A stretch of 64,000 bases of DNA from Brachycybe producta (taxonomy: Eukaryota; Arthropoda; Diplopoda; Playtdesmida; Andrognathidae). The notes beneath the pieces are model-generated. The model was not told the origin of the DNA. It ran no database searches and saw nothing but the letters and a program-made list of their open reading frames with translations. This document shows, in pieces, positions 45,801 through 57,540 of this stretch (the stretch's first letter is position 1; each line of letters starts with the position of its first letter). The position numbers and the translations under genes are program-made. The stretch covers positions 8,065,325-8,129,324 of the forward strand of contig JAUPFP010000006.1 of assembly GCA_036925085.1 (NCBI GenBank), written 5' to 3'.

Positions 45801-48194
45801 TGGTTCAGTTCTATACATTTGTAAAGAACCCCAAGAGAGATGTGATCAAACACGCCTTCCAAACCCATGATGCCCACAAAGCCCACCAGGCCCACGAAGC
45901 CCATGGGCCTTTAACATAAAAATGCCGGCCCAGGCCCAGCCCAACCCATGGGCTGGGCTGGGCTTTTGCAAAAGCCCACCAGCCCATGGGCTTTATGTAA
46001 GGTCTCTACTGCAGACAAGTGAAAATGTAGTAAGAAACCAGCTGAGGTTCTTATCGAAGTTGCACGCACGTTTTAGTACAGAGATTAACGCTAGTATACT
46101 CTCTTGTGACCTAGTGTTTGTAAAGTGATAATGTTAGTAGAAGCAACTATCTTTGTAAAATGCTTCTAGCAGTGCAACATATATTGTCATTTTCAAAGAC
46201 ACCCCAGGTTAACTGTTATCAGGGCTCAGATTTTCCTGCAACACCAAGAAAATGTTTCTCAATTTGTGACCCATGCGCCACCAATTGTGAAGTAATCATC
46301 ATCATTAGAGCAACTGCAATTATGCTTTTTTTAATCAAAAAGGTTAGAGGCTAGATGTCTTGGTTACTATCAGTTGTCAACTTGAGTTCTAGCCTCTAGA
46401 TATTATTTTTGATTGAAAAAGACCATAATTGTTGGTTGATTTAAACGGAATTATTACTTCACGTCTATGAGTGCACGGTAGGACACAGGCAATTAGAAAT
46501 CGGGACGAACATAAGTTGGCTCCGCCCTTTTTATGACGACCAGCAATTTCTAATTGGTTTGTTGTGTGGTTCGACGTTGAAAAGGGCGGAGCATGTGACG
46601 TCAGACTACATAACCAACCAATTAGAAGTTGCCGTTCGTCATAAAAAGGACGGAGCCAAATTGTGTTCGTCCCGATTTGTAATTGCCTGTTGGTAGGACT
46701 GAGTATGAATTCAGCCGGGCATTTCCAAATGTAGCCTCTATCTCTCCTTCGAAAACACTCATCAAAGAAAATACCTCTATGAAATAAACAAAAAAATTGC
46801 TTTTTATGAACTCTTTTTTCCAAGAATTTCTATCACGACACATAAACAATAATAATAATAATAATAATTTGTGACACCCAAATTGTATTGTGACGTCAAC
46901 TAATTTCCCCTCCGTTTTCTAAAGTAGTCCACACACATGTGATGCAACTCCGGAATGAATGCTTCAATGCTTTTTTTATTCATTAAGGTATAATGATCGT
47001 GAAATTAGAATTGATGCACAAACAACACACCATTCTTGCCATTGATTTGCCAATAAAATACATTAGATGTGTCTTGTGTGCGATCTACCCATTGTTGTTG
47101 TCTTGCCTGTCCTTTTTCGTGTTTTTTTTTGTTGCCATATGGCTCCGATGCTCTGGGTAAGTATACACTTGACAAAACTTCACCAGCTCATTCTCAAAAA
47201 AGTTCCAATGTTTCTATAATGTGAGTATTTTACCACCAAGTTAGAAAATCAATCATTCTGCACTATGATTAGGCAATGTTGTAACACCACCAATAAAAAG
47301 TAAATCTGCCTAATTAATAACATTTTAGGCATATTGTAAAATGTCTAAAACTAAATCAAAAACACATTATGTCATTAAGATGGTTAATAAACAAGATGAT
47401 TTTTTTTTAACAACTGATTATTCTGTGTTTCAGGAGCAAAATTATAAGAAACTAGAAAAGTGTTTTAGAAACTAGAAGAGTAGCTCAATCATACAAAAAG
47501 TTTATTTTGAAAGATAGCAACGTGAAAGCACTACTGAGTGATCAAGTTCCTCTTCTAGTTTCTAAAACACTTTCGAGTTTCTTATAATTTTGTACCCGAA
47601 AGAGAGAATTAATGATCGAGAGGCGTTTATACTTTTAAAAACTACCGACATATTGTACATGTACTTTGGCCTAAAACACTACTCAATGTGAAGATTTGCG
47701 GTGGCGTTTTTTTAATGATTGCTAAGTCAAAGTTAGTGCTAAACTCATGACCCTTTGATAGAAGGTTACATTTCAAGTAAAAGGTGATGGGTTTAGCACT
47801 ATCTTTAACTTAAAAATCATTAAGAAAACGAAACTTAACACCAAATTGGTGATTTTGTAGATTGACAAGTCAATCTTAAAATGTGTTACCAGCTCCTGTT
47901 AAATGTGAAACGGAATTAGTCGTAAAAAACACACATCGAGCACGTACACAAAAAAGCAATATAAAACGTTTGAAAACCATTTTCGTCAAATTGCACTGAC
48001 AATTTTCCGTTCCAATAATGAGTGTTTCGAAGAACATAAAAAAAAACACCTCTCTTAAGGTGAATTGGATTTCTAACATACAGTACTTACATCAGAACTG
48101 TTGAAGTTCAAAAGTTTCATATCCGCTTTTATTAGAAGTCGAGTCGGTTGTGGTTTGGTTTCGCCTTCGGTTGATTTCGTCCATGAACTCGGAA
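31365..48194 (-). CDS. SPIRE1: SPIRE actin nucleator, 3' exons only (partial)
   Basis: SPIRE nucleates actin at vesicle membranes through KIND, WH2, Spir-box and membrane-binding domains. Minus-strand exons: 48194-48091, 39996-39906, 37634-37534, 37322-37069, 32546-32406, 32288-32187, 32105-32014 (or to 31981), 31839-31365. The Spir-box is clear: [20 protein letters not shown], then [37 protein letters not shown]. The last exon has CKECKAMMC and ends at a stop; I see only two CxxC-type pairs, not a full FYVE finger. Ser-rich linker exons ([19 protein letters not shown]) lie between. Phases agree except between 37534 (phase 0) and 37322 (needs phase 1), so a small exon is missed or the splicing differs. 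The KIND and WH2 exons are upstream, outside the window or unrecognised. The symbol is by family; the paralogue is not resolved. Confidence 0.85.
33262..33518. repeat. Foldback element ACTTGCCCTAAAG
   Basis: The left arm holds serial ACTTGCCCTA and CATTTGCCCTAAAG motifs. The right arm (33450-33515) holds the complements GGGCAAGTGG, GGGCAAATGGC and GACAAGTGTC. It lies in the intron between SPIRE exons 32546 and 37069. Confidence 0.75.
33577..33993 (+). repeat. Second copy of the 408-bp repeat
   Basis: Near-identical to 22672-23079. The flanks differ from both peptide-gene units. It lies inside a SPIRE intron about 10.5 kb from the other copy. Confidence 0.9.
34170..34440. repeat. Foldback MITE
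   Basis: Arms ATATCGCACCTCGG...AAGAGT...ACTTTTTGGGGGAAA and TTTCCCCCAAAAAGT...ACTCTTCC...CGAGGTGCGATAT. Confidence 0.8.
34725..34835. repeat. Foldback copy with GATGAGTTTAGCAC arms
   Basis: TTCAAAGTTAGTGCTAAACT pairs with AGTTTAGCACTAGCTTTGAA around TTTTGATAGGA / TCCTATAAAA. Same family as 29905-30810 and 47705-47835. Confidence 0.8.
35500..35590. repeat. Near-perfect 40-bp hairpin with C-run loop
   Basis: A stem of about 40 bp from GCAAAATTTAAATTTTCTC to its complement, with one A/C mismatch. The apex is GGTGGTGAAGGAG, a run of C, then CTCCTTCACCACC. Confidence 0.9.
38000..38950. repeat. Repeated inverted segments around CACAATTGG
   Basis: Segments carrying GAGAAACATTTGC, TTGGGCCACA, ATAAAAATCTGAGCCCT and CTAGCCTCTAACC recur in both orientations at 38010-38220, 38240-38400 and 38630-38945, and again at 46215-46440. 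They look like ends of one DNA-transposon family (AGGGCTCGGATTTTTATG termini). Confidence 0.6.
39466..39510. repeat. (TA)n microsatellite
   Basis: About 22 TA dinucleotides. Confidence 0.95.
40425..40730. repeat. Interspersed repeat GAATTATACGGAATCC, copy 1
   Basis: About 300 bp. It starts at a CA-rich microsatellite (ACACACACGAGTTAAAT), then AGGTGAATTATACGGAATCC, GTTAAGGACATGAA and ACCAAATAAAAATTGAC. Also present at 42130-42440 and 57541-57700. No coding content, and the element class is unclear. Confidence 0.7.
41069..41165. repeat. One-ended relative of the 16701 element
   Basis: AGAGTCCTGCATTTTTATTT, then GAGGGTC, AGCTGGTTCAACATAC and CAGTCGGGTCGAATGAAG match the right end of 16701-17363 in inverse orientation. 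The other end is missing. Confidence 0.7.
41827..41850. repeat. Poly-A run
   Basis: About 24 adenines. No retroposed body is recognisable upstream. Confidence 0.9.
42130..42440. repeat. Interspersed repeat GAATTATACGGAATCC, copy 2
   Basis: Collinear with 40425-40730, including the TTCACAnAGGGCTCTCTGTA segment and the ATCAGGTGT end. Confidence 0.75.
42811..42846. repeat. (CT)n microsatellite
   Basis: About 18 CT dinucleotides. Confidence 0.95.
45515..46010. repeat. Paired GCCCA-rich repeat units
   Basis: Two units (45515-45662 and 45860-46010) share CACGAAGCCCACCAGGC, CTTTAACATAAA, TGCCGnnCCA and AAGCCCACCA, and end in AGGTCTCTA. The first also begins with AGAGACCTACA, so it is bounded by inverted repeats. 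The second has the hairpin CCCATGGGCTGGGCTGGGC. Confidence 0.7.
46484..46690. mobile_element. Palindromic MITE ACAGGCAATTAGAAA, copy 1
   Basis: About 207 bp, inverted along its whole length. Ends ACAGGCAATTAGAAATCGGGA / TCCCGATTTGTAATTGCCTGT; inner arms GGCTCCGCCCTTTTTATGACGA; centre GTGACGTCAGAC. Also at 51787, 59502 and 63883. Confidence 0.85.
47437..47590. mobile_element. Foldback MITE AGTGTTTTAGAAACTAGAAGAG
   Basis: Complete inverted copy: ATAAGAAACTAG...GTGTTTTAGAAACTAGAAGA against CTTCTAGTTTCTAAAACAC...TTTCTTATA, around AAAGTTTATTTTGAAAGATA. Single arms of this family (CTCTTCTAGTTTCTAAAACAC) occur widely, e.g. near 37960, 42052, 49921 and 59268. It is the most abundant repeat here. Confidence 0.8.
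47705..47835. repeat. Foldback copy with GTTTAGCACT arms
   Basis: TTAATGATTGCTAAGTCAAAG and AGTGCTAAACTCATGACC pair with GATGGGTTTAGCACT and TTAAAAATCATTAAG. Confidence 0.75.
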
Positions 48195-48444
48195 CTGTTA
48201 ACAAATACACACAAAAAAAGAAAATAAAAATTTGAAATTTAAAATATTATAATAAATCAGAAGCAACGATAAAAAGCAACTTTAAAATCAAATTAAAAGT
48301 ACTTTATTTAAAAAGTAGACTAGTACGTGTAAAAAAATATATGCCTAAATTTATATTTTCATATGCTGATGCATTTTTATAATAAATAAGACAATAAGAA
48401 TTCTACTTTTTTTGCAATGAAAAAAAAGCACCCCTACAAGGGGC

Positions 48445-48800
48445 AGGCCCCCTGGGTTGTAGGCAGGGCCGTCTTTAAGTGTTTTGTGGCCCCTTGCACA
48501 AGATTTATTTGAGGCCCCCAACCATGCCTTACAAATAACCCCAAGGAACCAATGTTCTATATATAAAAAGTATTGATGATTCCATGATGATTTCCATTGT
48601 ATATATTGGAACATGACTTTTAGGAAGTAAATCATATAAGTGAATTGGCCTATTTTTTAAAATAGTAAAATGTTTTTGATGTTGGATAAATTGAAATTAA
48701 AGATTTAAAAATACAGAAAATAGTGACAATTAACTGACTGAGGTCCTAGTTTAAACGGAGGGCCAGGGTCCAGTTAGCCCCCCCCCCATTAAGATGGCAC
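48445..48800. mobile_element. hAT-like fragment
   Basis: Contains CAGGGCCGTCTTTAAG and GTGGCCCCTTGCACAAG, resembling hAT terminal sequences (CAGGGCCG). The opposite end is not clear. It is followed by a C-run and GATGGCACTGG. Confidence 0.4.
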
Positions 48801-48836
48801 TGGTTGTTGGTTAACTCTGACCTCTAATCAGTCTCT

Positions 48837-49671
48837 TGTGACACCCTGTAGAAACAGAAGGTGAAACACACTTTAGTCAAAATTCAGTCTTGACAGTATG
48901 GCACCCCTTGGTGCACAGATGTTCAGACTTGGGTGGCCCGAATTCTAGTGAATTCGTGGAACCAAGTCCGACCGTGAGAAAATTGGGAATAAGTCCCAAA
49001 AATATCTTTCCTTATAAGTAATATCCCCGGCCCAGGGCAATGATTGGCCCAGTTGGTCAATCATTAAGCCCTGAGGTGACAGTTGCCCCTCCCAGGAGAC
49101 CGGATAAGTGAGCTTGAGACTTGAGTGTGAGGACAGTCAGAAGATAGTTAAAACGAGAAAGTCTTGAACTAGAGGCAGAGTTTTCGAGATTTAGAGAAGT
49201 TAAAGTTTTAACTGAAAAAGAGGATAATTATTATGTAAAGAACTGTACACAACCTTGTTATGTTTGTCATAATTATCGAAGTAAAAGAGTATATTTTATT
49301 CAACCTAAAAGGCCCTGTGTGCAGAATTTATTGGGTTTTTGGCACTCCTAAAATAGAGGAGTATCCAGCAGAAGGCACTCAGACACAGCCTGAGTCCCTC
49401 TGCCTGGAGCCTCCAGCAACTCAACGAAAAGGACAGATAGTGCCTTCGGCATCGTCAAGCCCTATATCCAAAGATCCCTAGGAAAGACGGCCTTTTTGTA
49501 GGCCGTTACCAGGCAAGGCAAGTAAATGTCACGCCCGGTGAAATCAACCCTCAACAGAGGATCAGAGGCTGGCCCGCAGCAGCCGACAACAGAGTCGACC
49601 CCGGCACCACCGGCTCAACAACGTCAAAAGAGTACGCAAAACGGTGGCGCCAAAGGGCCAGCATCGTCACA
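48837..49671 (+). mobile_element. LTR-like element TGTGAC...GTCACA, forward copy
   Basis: 835 bp, the longest of three. It carries TGTGACACCCTGTAG, the AGATGTnCAGACTTGGGTGGC and CACCTCAGGGCT-type blocks shared by all copies, a TATAAG at 49014, and near the end an ATG frame (MSRPVKSTLN, Pro/Gln-rich) running past the terminal GTCACA. The frame could be the start of a gag protein, as in elements whose coding begins in the LTR. No internal domain follows, so this is a solo copy. Confidence 0.65.
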
Positions 49672-50972
49672 CTATTTTTATTGCAAAAGGTTTAATTCGT
49701 TATGCTTTATGCTAAACATTTTATTGAAGTTTAGAAATGTCAAATATCAGTTTTTCACATGAAGTCAACTTTCAAGCTTTTTCGATTTTAAGTTTTAATT
49801 TAAACATGAAAATTTAAGTGTTTTACAAACTAGAAGAGACTATAGGAAGAGAAACACACAAAAACGTAAAATTTGAAACTACCATAAAAATCACAGCAAG
49901 AAATTATTTTTAGTGATATTTTAACTCTTCCAATTTCTAATTTTAAACACTTTCCATTCCACCTTTTTAATGTTGCTTCCGAAACGCAGATTAATGACAT
50001 TTCTATTCAACTGTTCTTGTTTTATTTTCAATATTTTGTGCAATGGCTATTTGTTGTTAAATGCTAAAATAAAAACGCATTCTTGGATGTCCCTAAGTTT
50101 AATTGATATTTATTACAGTAACAATGAATTTGTTAAGATTTGTATATAATACAATCAATATATAAATGATACTGTCAGAAAAATAAAAAAAACTTCCAAT
50201 AGAAATTCCAAACTTTGATCAAATAACGTGACCAACAATACCACTGTCCAAATTAGGTACATACAAGTAATATATCCTTTTTAGATAAAAACACAATAAC
50301 ATTATTTTTTATTGTTTTCTTTAGATTGCTGATTCAACCTTCGATTTGAAGCTTATTTTTACCCATTGTCTTACTAAGAAGAACAACCCAGAAAAAAACC
50401 CCACATTTTGAAGGGTATATGATGGCTGAGGATGCAGAAAGAAGAACAAAAAGTGGTGTAAACAACAACTACTAATCACACTGACCATAACCCCCCCAAC
50501 CCCCCAAAAGAAAGATTGAAAGAAGAAACCAATCTTATTCGTGATTGACCGACCACACACTGTGGTCAATCACGAACAAAATGTGAAAGACCAATAATAT
50601 AAAAGGGATCATCATCCACAATGACCACAAACACTTTTTTCTCTCTCACTAAACTGATTGTGAAATTGAGAATTTCTTTCTCTGTTTCATTCAGGTCAAA
50701 CAATTAACTCCAATTTGACTTTTCATCTGATTTGGAAATTATAAGTAATTCAAAATAAGTAATTGCAATTGACTTTCTTTTATTAATCGTAATTCTAATT
50801 AAATTTGTCAACGATGTAAGTTAATTAGAAGCTCAAAATAAATATTTAAATTAAAATTAATTAATAATTATTTTCATTTCTTAAAGTTGAATGAACTTTT
50901 ACTAAACGCCTGCAAATAATTTCAAAACTTTCAATAATTGTTTTTGTAATCCTGGCTAAAAAACCAAATTCA

Positions 50973-51733
50973 TGTGACGTGGCTGGCCCTTTGGTGCCCC
51001 GTTTCGACTTCTTTGCTGAACCGGGGGTGCCGGTGCCGACTCTGTTGTTGCCGGGGTTGCCGATTTTACCGCTTACGACATCTATTGTACGACCGGTTCA
51101 ATTGCTCTTGTAAGTCCACAAAAAGACTTTACACTCTCGGGAATCTTCGGAATGGGGCGTGACGATACCGGTGGTACTACTTTCATCCTCTTCACTTCCT
51201 TGGAGGATACAAGCAGAGGGACTCAGATTGTGTCCGAGTACCTCTGTTGGTAGTCCCTTGACTTTCAGGGCTTGGAACTTATTAGCGGACACAACACTTA
51301 CACAAGTTTCCATAAATAAAACATCAAACTCTTTTTACTTCGTATGCTTTACATGGTTGTGTACACTTTGTTACATTATTCTTGAACTCTTAATTTAGTC
51401 AGGACTGAACACTCTTCCAGATCTGACTAACTGACTCCACGCATAAGTCGCACGGCACACTTGTCCGGTCTCTGGGGAGGGGCTCCTGTCACCTCAGGGC
51501 TCAATGATTGACCAATTGGGCCAATCATTGCCCTGCGCTGAGAACACTACCTTATAAGGGAAGGTATTTTTGGGACTCTTTTCCCAATTCTCACGGTTCG
51601 ACTGGGTTCCACGAATTCACATAGAATTCGGGCCACCCAAGTCTGGACATCTGTGCACCAAGAGGTGCCATACCGTTGACAGAAAGGAATTTCTATAGGG
51701 TGTTCCACAACTCTGTAATTACAGGGTGTCACA
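50973..51733 (-). mobile_element. LTR-like element, third copy
   Basis: 761 bp in the same orientation as 25562-26313 and similar throughout. The terminal ATG frame is broken by an early stop (MS-stop-AVKS). No convincing target duplication, so it is probably older. Confidence 0.7.
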
Positions 51734-51786
51734 TTAACATTTTTAGGACTGAAACACATTCAACTATGGTTCAACACAATACTAAG

Positions 51787-51993
51787 ACAGGCAATTAGAA
51801 ATCGGGACATACAAAAGTTTGCTCCGCCCTTTTTATGACGACCAGCAACTTCTAACTGGCTTGTTGTGTGGTTCGACGTTGAAAAAAGGGTGGAGCATGT
51901 GACGTCAGACTACTTAACCAACCAATTAGAAGATGCGTTCGTCATAAAAAGGCCGGAGCCAACTTCTGTTCATCCCGTTTTCTAGTTGCCTGT
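51787..51993. mobile_element. Palindromic MITE ACAGGCAATTAGAAA, copy 2
   Basis: Same structure as 46484-46690. It lies 53 bp after the LTR-like element. Confidence 0.85.
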
Positions 51994-53264
51994 TATATAT
52001 ACATGTATATATTATCTTCCAAAAAGAAGCAGGTGACAGCTTAAAAAAAAGGTACTACATTGTTTCTATTTCATTGTCTAAAAATATGTAACATGAAAAT
52101 TATTCATTTTAAAAATGTTGGACTCAATCTCATATTTAGCAACAAATAATAATTTTGAATAAAAATCTGACATGACTGCATTAAAATGTTGATGCTAATA
52201 ATACACTCAGGTAGGGTGTACTTTCCCCCCCCCCCCCCAACCCCCGCAAAAAAAAAACAATTAAAAAAGAAAACCACCACCAGACGTGGACAGAATGAGT
52301 TCTACTCATCAAAAAGCCGTGTAGTTTTTTTTAGATTTTTGATTGGCATAATAACTCTTCATTGTGTATTCAATGTCTATTGTGTGTGTGTTATTTATGC
52401 TAAACCAAATCATACATATTATATTAAAAAACATTTTAACGAATTCAAAGAAATTGTTTAAAAAGACAATGAAGATTAACAAAAGTTCTTCAATTGTAGT
52501 AAAGATTTTTTTTAAAATAAACTCTTTATCCTTGACACACTTTTATATAAAAAAACCTGCCGTTACATATGTGTAATAATAATACTATAAATAACACCCA
52601 GTTCCTGTCCAAAATGAAATTAAATATCTTCCTTTTTTGTTGGTTTTCTTAATAACATAAAACAGATCAAATTATTTAAAAGATGACCTCTTCTTCCACA
52701 TAATTTACAAACACACACAGGTGGGCCACAGATAAATACTTCCGCTAATTAGAATAATTTGTTAAATTACCTAACATTGACATTAATACCTACAACAACA
52801 AACAAAAAACACACAAAAAAGGTCAATTCTATTCAATAAAAAAATATTAAAAATTGTAATTGTATATATCTTATTCGTTAACCTTCTCAACGTTGAACTA
52901 AAAATGAGGTTGACTTTTGTTTTTTTTTAAAAAGGGGTTGAATTCGCACAGAATGTAACAGTAATTTACCCACTTGTGAACTAATTATTTAAGTTAAACA
53001 CTCACTTTGTAGAAGTGTTTTTCTACTTCTCCAAAAAAATGACTTGCTACTTACTGTAAGTTACTACATTTGCTACATTTTTTACTAGAAACCTAGCTTA
53101 GTTATGTCACATTACAATAAAAATAAAATTAATTCAGAAAAATCACAATGACTTTGTGTTGCACTACTGTCTCAAAAATTAAGACATTATTTACTTTAGA
53201 ATGTGACATACATACAGTATGAACCAGAACCAGCACCCCTCCCCAGTCTATTATTAAAGAACTA

Positions 53265-53590
53265 TGGGGTAACCCGTCATAAATGACGGGAGCAAAATTC
53301 ACAGGCAATTGTGCGCATGCGCGTCGCTTTTTCCTTTTTTTATTCCTTTCATTTCAATTTCAGTCACCCCCTCCCCCTTCTACACTTTCCAACCCTTTCC
53401 CCTCACCCCCTCCACTTTTCTCTCTCTCTCCCCCCTTCTACACTTTCCAAAGGAAGAGTTCAACATAGTTGACCTTGAGAAAAAAAAACAGTTCATTTAT
53501 TCAAATATAAATTCCGACGTGCTTCAAGGGTTTTGTACAGTGTTACTCCACACACACACATACACAGACCTGGGATATTATATATATAAC
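53265..53590 (-). mobile_element. Helitron-like element 1
   Basis: Read on the minus strand it ends with the hairpin CCCGTCATTTATGACGGG, then TTACCCCA and a degenerate ATAG. The body has a pyrimidine-rich stretch (CCCCCTCC, CTACACTTTCCAA). It abuts element 2. Confidence 0.6.
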
Positions 53591-54165
53591 TAGTGGGGTA
53601 ACCCGTCATAAATGACGGGAGCCAAATTCACAGGCTATTGTGCCCAGCATTAGAATTTCTTTTCCTCCGCCCTTTTATGACGTCAGACCAAGTAATAAAC
53701 CAATTAGAAATTGATGACATTCATAAAAGGGCGGAGCAAAAGAAATTCTAATGCTGGGCACAATTGCCCGTGATAAATTCTAGTTTAATTTTGCTACTGT
53801 TATCCCCTCCTCTTTTTTTATATTTGAAAGAGAAAATGCGCCTTTCATTTTCTCTGGTGCGCGCATGTGCGTCGTTTGTTCCTTTTTTTACTCCTTTCAT
53901 TTCAATTTTAGTTTCCCCTCTCCTTTTTTTTCCCCCCTCCACGTTTCTCTCTCCCCCTCTACCCTTTCCAACCTTTTCCCCTCTCCAATTTAATATCATG
54001 GGGTTCTTGGATGGGGAGAGCGCAACATATAGTTGACCTTTAGAAAAAAAAGCGGTTCATTTAAATTTATATAAATTCCGATGTGCTTACGCGTTTTTGT
54101 CCTTGTTTGCACAGTGTTACACATACACTGACTGACAAACTTGGCTTAATCTATATATAATATAA
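53590..54165 (-). mobile_element. Helitron-like element 2, carrying a nested palindrome
   Basis: The minus-strand 3' end is the hairpin CCCGTCATTTATGACGGG plus TTACCCCA plus CTAG, followed by T: the Helitron layout (hairpin about 8-12 nt before CTRR, insertion next to T). It contains a 125-bp palindrome at 53637-53763 that elements 1 and 3 lack. Confidence 0.65.
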
Positions 54166-54260
54166 TACTTTGGTTGCGCAGTCTGTCTGTCTCTTTAAAG
54201 TTGAATATCTCAAAAACAATAGAAAAAAAAGCTACAAATCTGAAACTTAATTTAGTTTGG
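54150..54260 (+). mobile_element. Possible Helitron 5' end
   Basis: TCTATATATAATATAATACT followed by GTCTGTCTGTC and ATATCTCAAAAACAAT, a form common at Helitron left ends. No 3' partner was identified downstream in the same orientation. Confidence 0.35.
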
Positions 54261-55292
54261 CATAAAAAAACGTAGAACTTTGGTAGAACACATGGCTTAT
54301 AAATGTCTCAAAAGGACCATTTGCGTGAATTGACAAGCTTTTAAAACAAGAAAACATAATATGCTCATGTTCAAATTGTTACCTTTTGCAAAGAAGAGAA
54401 CACACGAGCAATTAATTAGTTAAAACAAGATTTAAAAAAAAAATAGACAAGAACTGGTTTGAACAACTTTGCGAGACAATTCAGGATTAACAAGCCAGAA
54501 TTGATCGTTTGTAACCAGCCATAAAGTGTCTATGGGACAAGCATACCAAAAAATACCAACATCCTCCCCTCCTCCTCCTGGTGTGTGTTTTCTATCTTCC
54601 ATCTTCTAACACAATTAAGTAGAGGTGGATGAACCAAGAATAAAATGAAATTACTTTCATTTGACAAAATAGCAAAGGAAAAAAAAAAGAAGGTAATTTG
54701 TTCCTTCTAACAGTAGAAATGGGTAGCCATTTTTAACATATGGCCACACCAAAATAGCTTAGATGGACATCTTACAAATGACATTTGTATTAAAGAAAGA
54801 AGAGTTGAAATGGGGACAAGATAGTAAAAGAAAAATAGTGGAAATAGGAGAGAGAGAGAGAGATGGTTTCTGTAGTTCACTTTGACATTTATTATGTCTT
54901 ACGAATTACACACACGCACTCTTATTTGAGTAATAAGCTGCTTTCTACAAAGAAAAGCAGTGAACTAGAAATTTTCTTCCATTTTATCCAAATATGGCAA
55001 CCCATTATTAGACTACTACCATAAGTGCTCTAAGTACTGAGTTTGTGTTGGAGTTAGGACACAACAGACAGTCATAAAAGAATTTCATACCATTTAATAA
55101 TGTACACCACCAACACATAAAAGCTACTTCCATCTTCTTTTTTTTTTTTAAAAAAATGAAACTACAGTGTGTTCCAAAAATATATACACACTTTTTGGTT
55201 GTTAATAACTACCATGTTTATTTTGCATAAATTTAATTTTTTAATAATTTTTAAATAATTTTTTAATAATTAGAGTTCTACAACAACAGCAT

Positions 55293-55961
55293 TAAGCCGG
55301 TATTACACTAGCGACCTCCAATGCAATTCAACTTGCAATGCAACTTGTGATGTGACTTGCAACTAGAACTTTGTGATAAACTTCTATATCACACTATTGC
55401 AACCTAGTTGCCAATCAAGTTTTCGAAACTTCGTTCATGTCAAGGAGCCGACACATTCGGGTGAATCTCGTACTCTATTCGGAGAGCCATTTTAACTTTT
55501 AATCCGAGTTTTACTGAATTTTAAAAATTTTAATTTATTCTGGATATCCAAGAAAAATGCAGCTAAAAAGTAAAATGACTTTCTATCCACACTATTCTGC
55601 TGTGAATCTTAGTGAAAATCGTACATGATTTTCTGTTCAATGTCTGCCCCCTTTTGTTTGTGTCCATATTGTGATCAACTAACAAGAAGTTCATAAAACG
55701 AGGAAATCATGAAACCGCGAATTCGTTCAATGTTACATATGTCATTTCCGGCAAACGGCCTGATTGGTTTTTTGTCAGAAAGTTTACTTGAAAAGTCTCT
55801 CAAAGTTGAACATGTGCAACTCAATGAGACTTGAGTTTGACACTAGTTAAAAGAAAAGTTTTATCAAGTTGCATGTAACATCACACTATAAACAAGGAAG
55901 TTGCAATGTCACATTGCACATTTTATTGCATCAAAAGTTGCTAGTGTAATACCGGCTTTAC
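55293..55961. mobile_element. MITE with 19-bp TIR AAGCCGGTATTACACTAGC
   Basis: Perfect inverted termini; internal sequence includes repeated GCAATGCAACTTG and AGTTGCATG motifs in opposite orientation. No transposase frame. The ends resemble the element at 63279. Confidence 0.8.
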
Positions 55962-56853
55962 ATGTTTTATGTTTAAATGATGAATTATTATTTATTACCT
56001 CAAGAGTGTTTCAAATGTCACCCAATTTGCATTGCTGACATTTGGTAAGAAGTTGATCTGCAAACTTTAAATTAACTTATCTCTTTGTCATTGTTAAGAC
56101 GGTTCTTTTCGATTTGCTGCCATAATTGTATAAACGGCAAGAAATTAAAGAGAACAACTGTCGCAACAATTACAAGAATACGTTAATTGCTGTTTGCAGA
56201 TCAGTTTCTAACTGAAATTAAGCAAAGCGAATGGACGACACTTTTAACACTTGAGATAATAATGCCTCCTCATTTAAACATAAAACATGTAACGCTGTTA
56301 TATCTAACCTTTGTTGTAATATTTATTTTTAATTATAAAATTGAAAAATAAAATAAAATAAACATGGTAGTTATAGTTATTAACAACCAAAAGTGTGTTT
56401 ACATTATTAGGGGACATGTTGTATAAACGGAAAATGGATAAAAAAAGCTTATACATTTTATATAAAAGAAGCAACTTGTTCAATGTTTTCTTCACTTGGT
56501 GATTGAAATATTTTAACTACATGACAGTTCACCTTGTTCTACATTGTAAAATTAATGTTCAAATGAAGCAAAAAAAAAAAAAAAAATACTGCGCACAAAA
56601 GATTCTGAGAGAAAATGTGTTAATGTTCACACATTTTCGTTTGACAAAAATAAGTTTAAAATTTATTCCAACCATAAGTGAATTGTGACTGAAAACACAA
56701 TAGAAGTCAACTTAATTAATGAAAATGGGTCAAAACGTACTTTTTTATGATTGATAACTCTGAAATAAGCAGTTTAAGACAGTTAAACATAATGATTGTA
56801 ACTGTTGTTATTAGTAGTTAAATTTAAGAGGAATATGTAATACAAATATTACA

Positions 56854-57230
56854 AACTAGTGGGGTAACCCGTCATAAATGACGGGAGCAAAATTCACAGG
56901 CAATTGTGCGCATGCGCACCCCTGCCACTTTTCCCCCCTCCCACTTTTCTCTCTCTCTCCCTTCTACACTTTCCAACCTTTTCCCCTCACCCCCTCCCAC
57001 TTTTCTCTCTCTCTCCCCTTCTACACTTTCCAACCTCTTCCCCTAACCCCCTCCCACTTTTCTCTCTCACCCCCCCTTCTACACTTTCCAAAGAGAGAGT
57101 TCAACATATAGTTGACCTTGAGAAAAAAAAAAACGGTTCATTTATTCAAATTTATATAAATTCCGACGTGCTTCAATGGTTTTGTTACTCCACACACACA
57201 GACCTGGGATATTATATATATAACTAGACA
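56854..57230 (-). mobile_element. Helitron-like element 3
   Basis: The minus-strand 3' end is CCCGTCATTTATGACGGG, TTACCCCA, CTAG, followed by T. The pyrimidine-rich body is tandemly repeated (three CTACACTTTCCAA units). It lacks the nested palindrome. Proline/serine-rich frames across it are not genes. Confidence 0.65.
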
Positions 57231-57540
57231 TGGCATCCGATTTGAATATGTAGATAAAGAGGACGTTTAGTAGGTGAATGCGATACTAGGCCCTACTTGC
57301 TAAAAGCATTTTCCCATTATGTTAATAATGTCTTTATACATTAACATTATACGGAAATTTTGAAAAATATTCAAATTTCATAATTTAAGTGTTAAGGCCA
57401 TGTTTCCACTTGACAAAAATGAGGATGAAAACATGGTTTAAACTGGGAAAACTGTATCATTTCTATATCCTGGTGAATTTTCCCAAAGTTAAAATAATTT
57501 TCATCAAATGGAAACATGGCCAAAAAAATGAACTTATTAT

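Noticed and set aside
28000-47835. CRISPR-like arrays
   Set aside because: Repeats here are dispersed or inverted, not regularly spaced direct repeats, and the genome is eukaryotic.
49260-49762. Host gene at the end of the LTR-like element
   Set aside because: The frame is shared with other copies of the element and probably belongs to it.
53283-57227. Proline/serine/phenylalanine-rich small proteins
   Set aside because: They are translations of the pyrimidine tract in the Helitron-like elements and recur with each copy.
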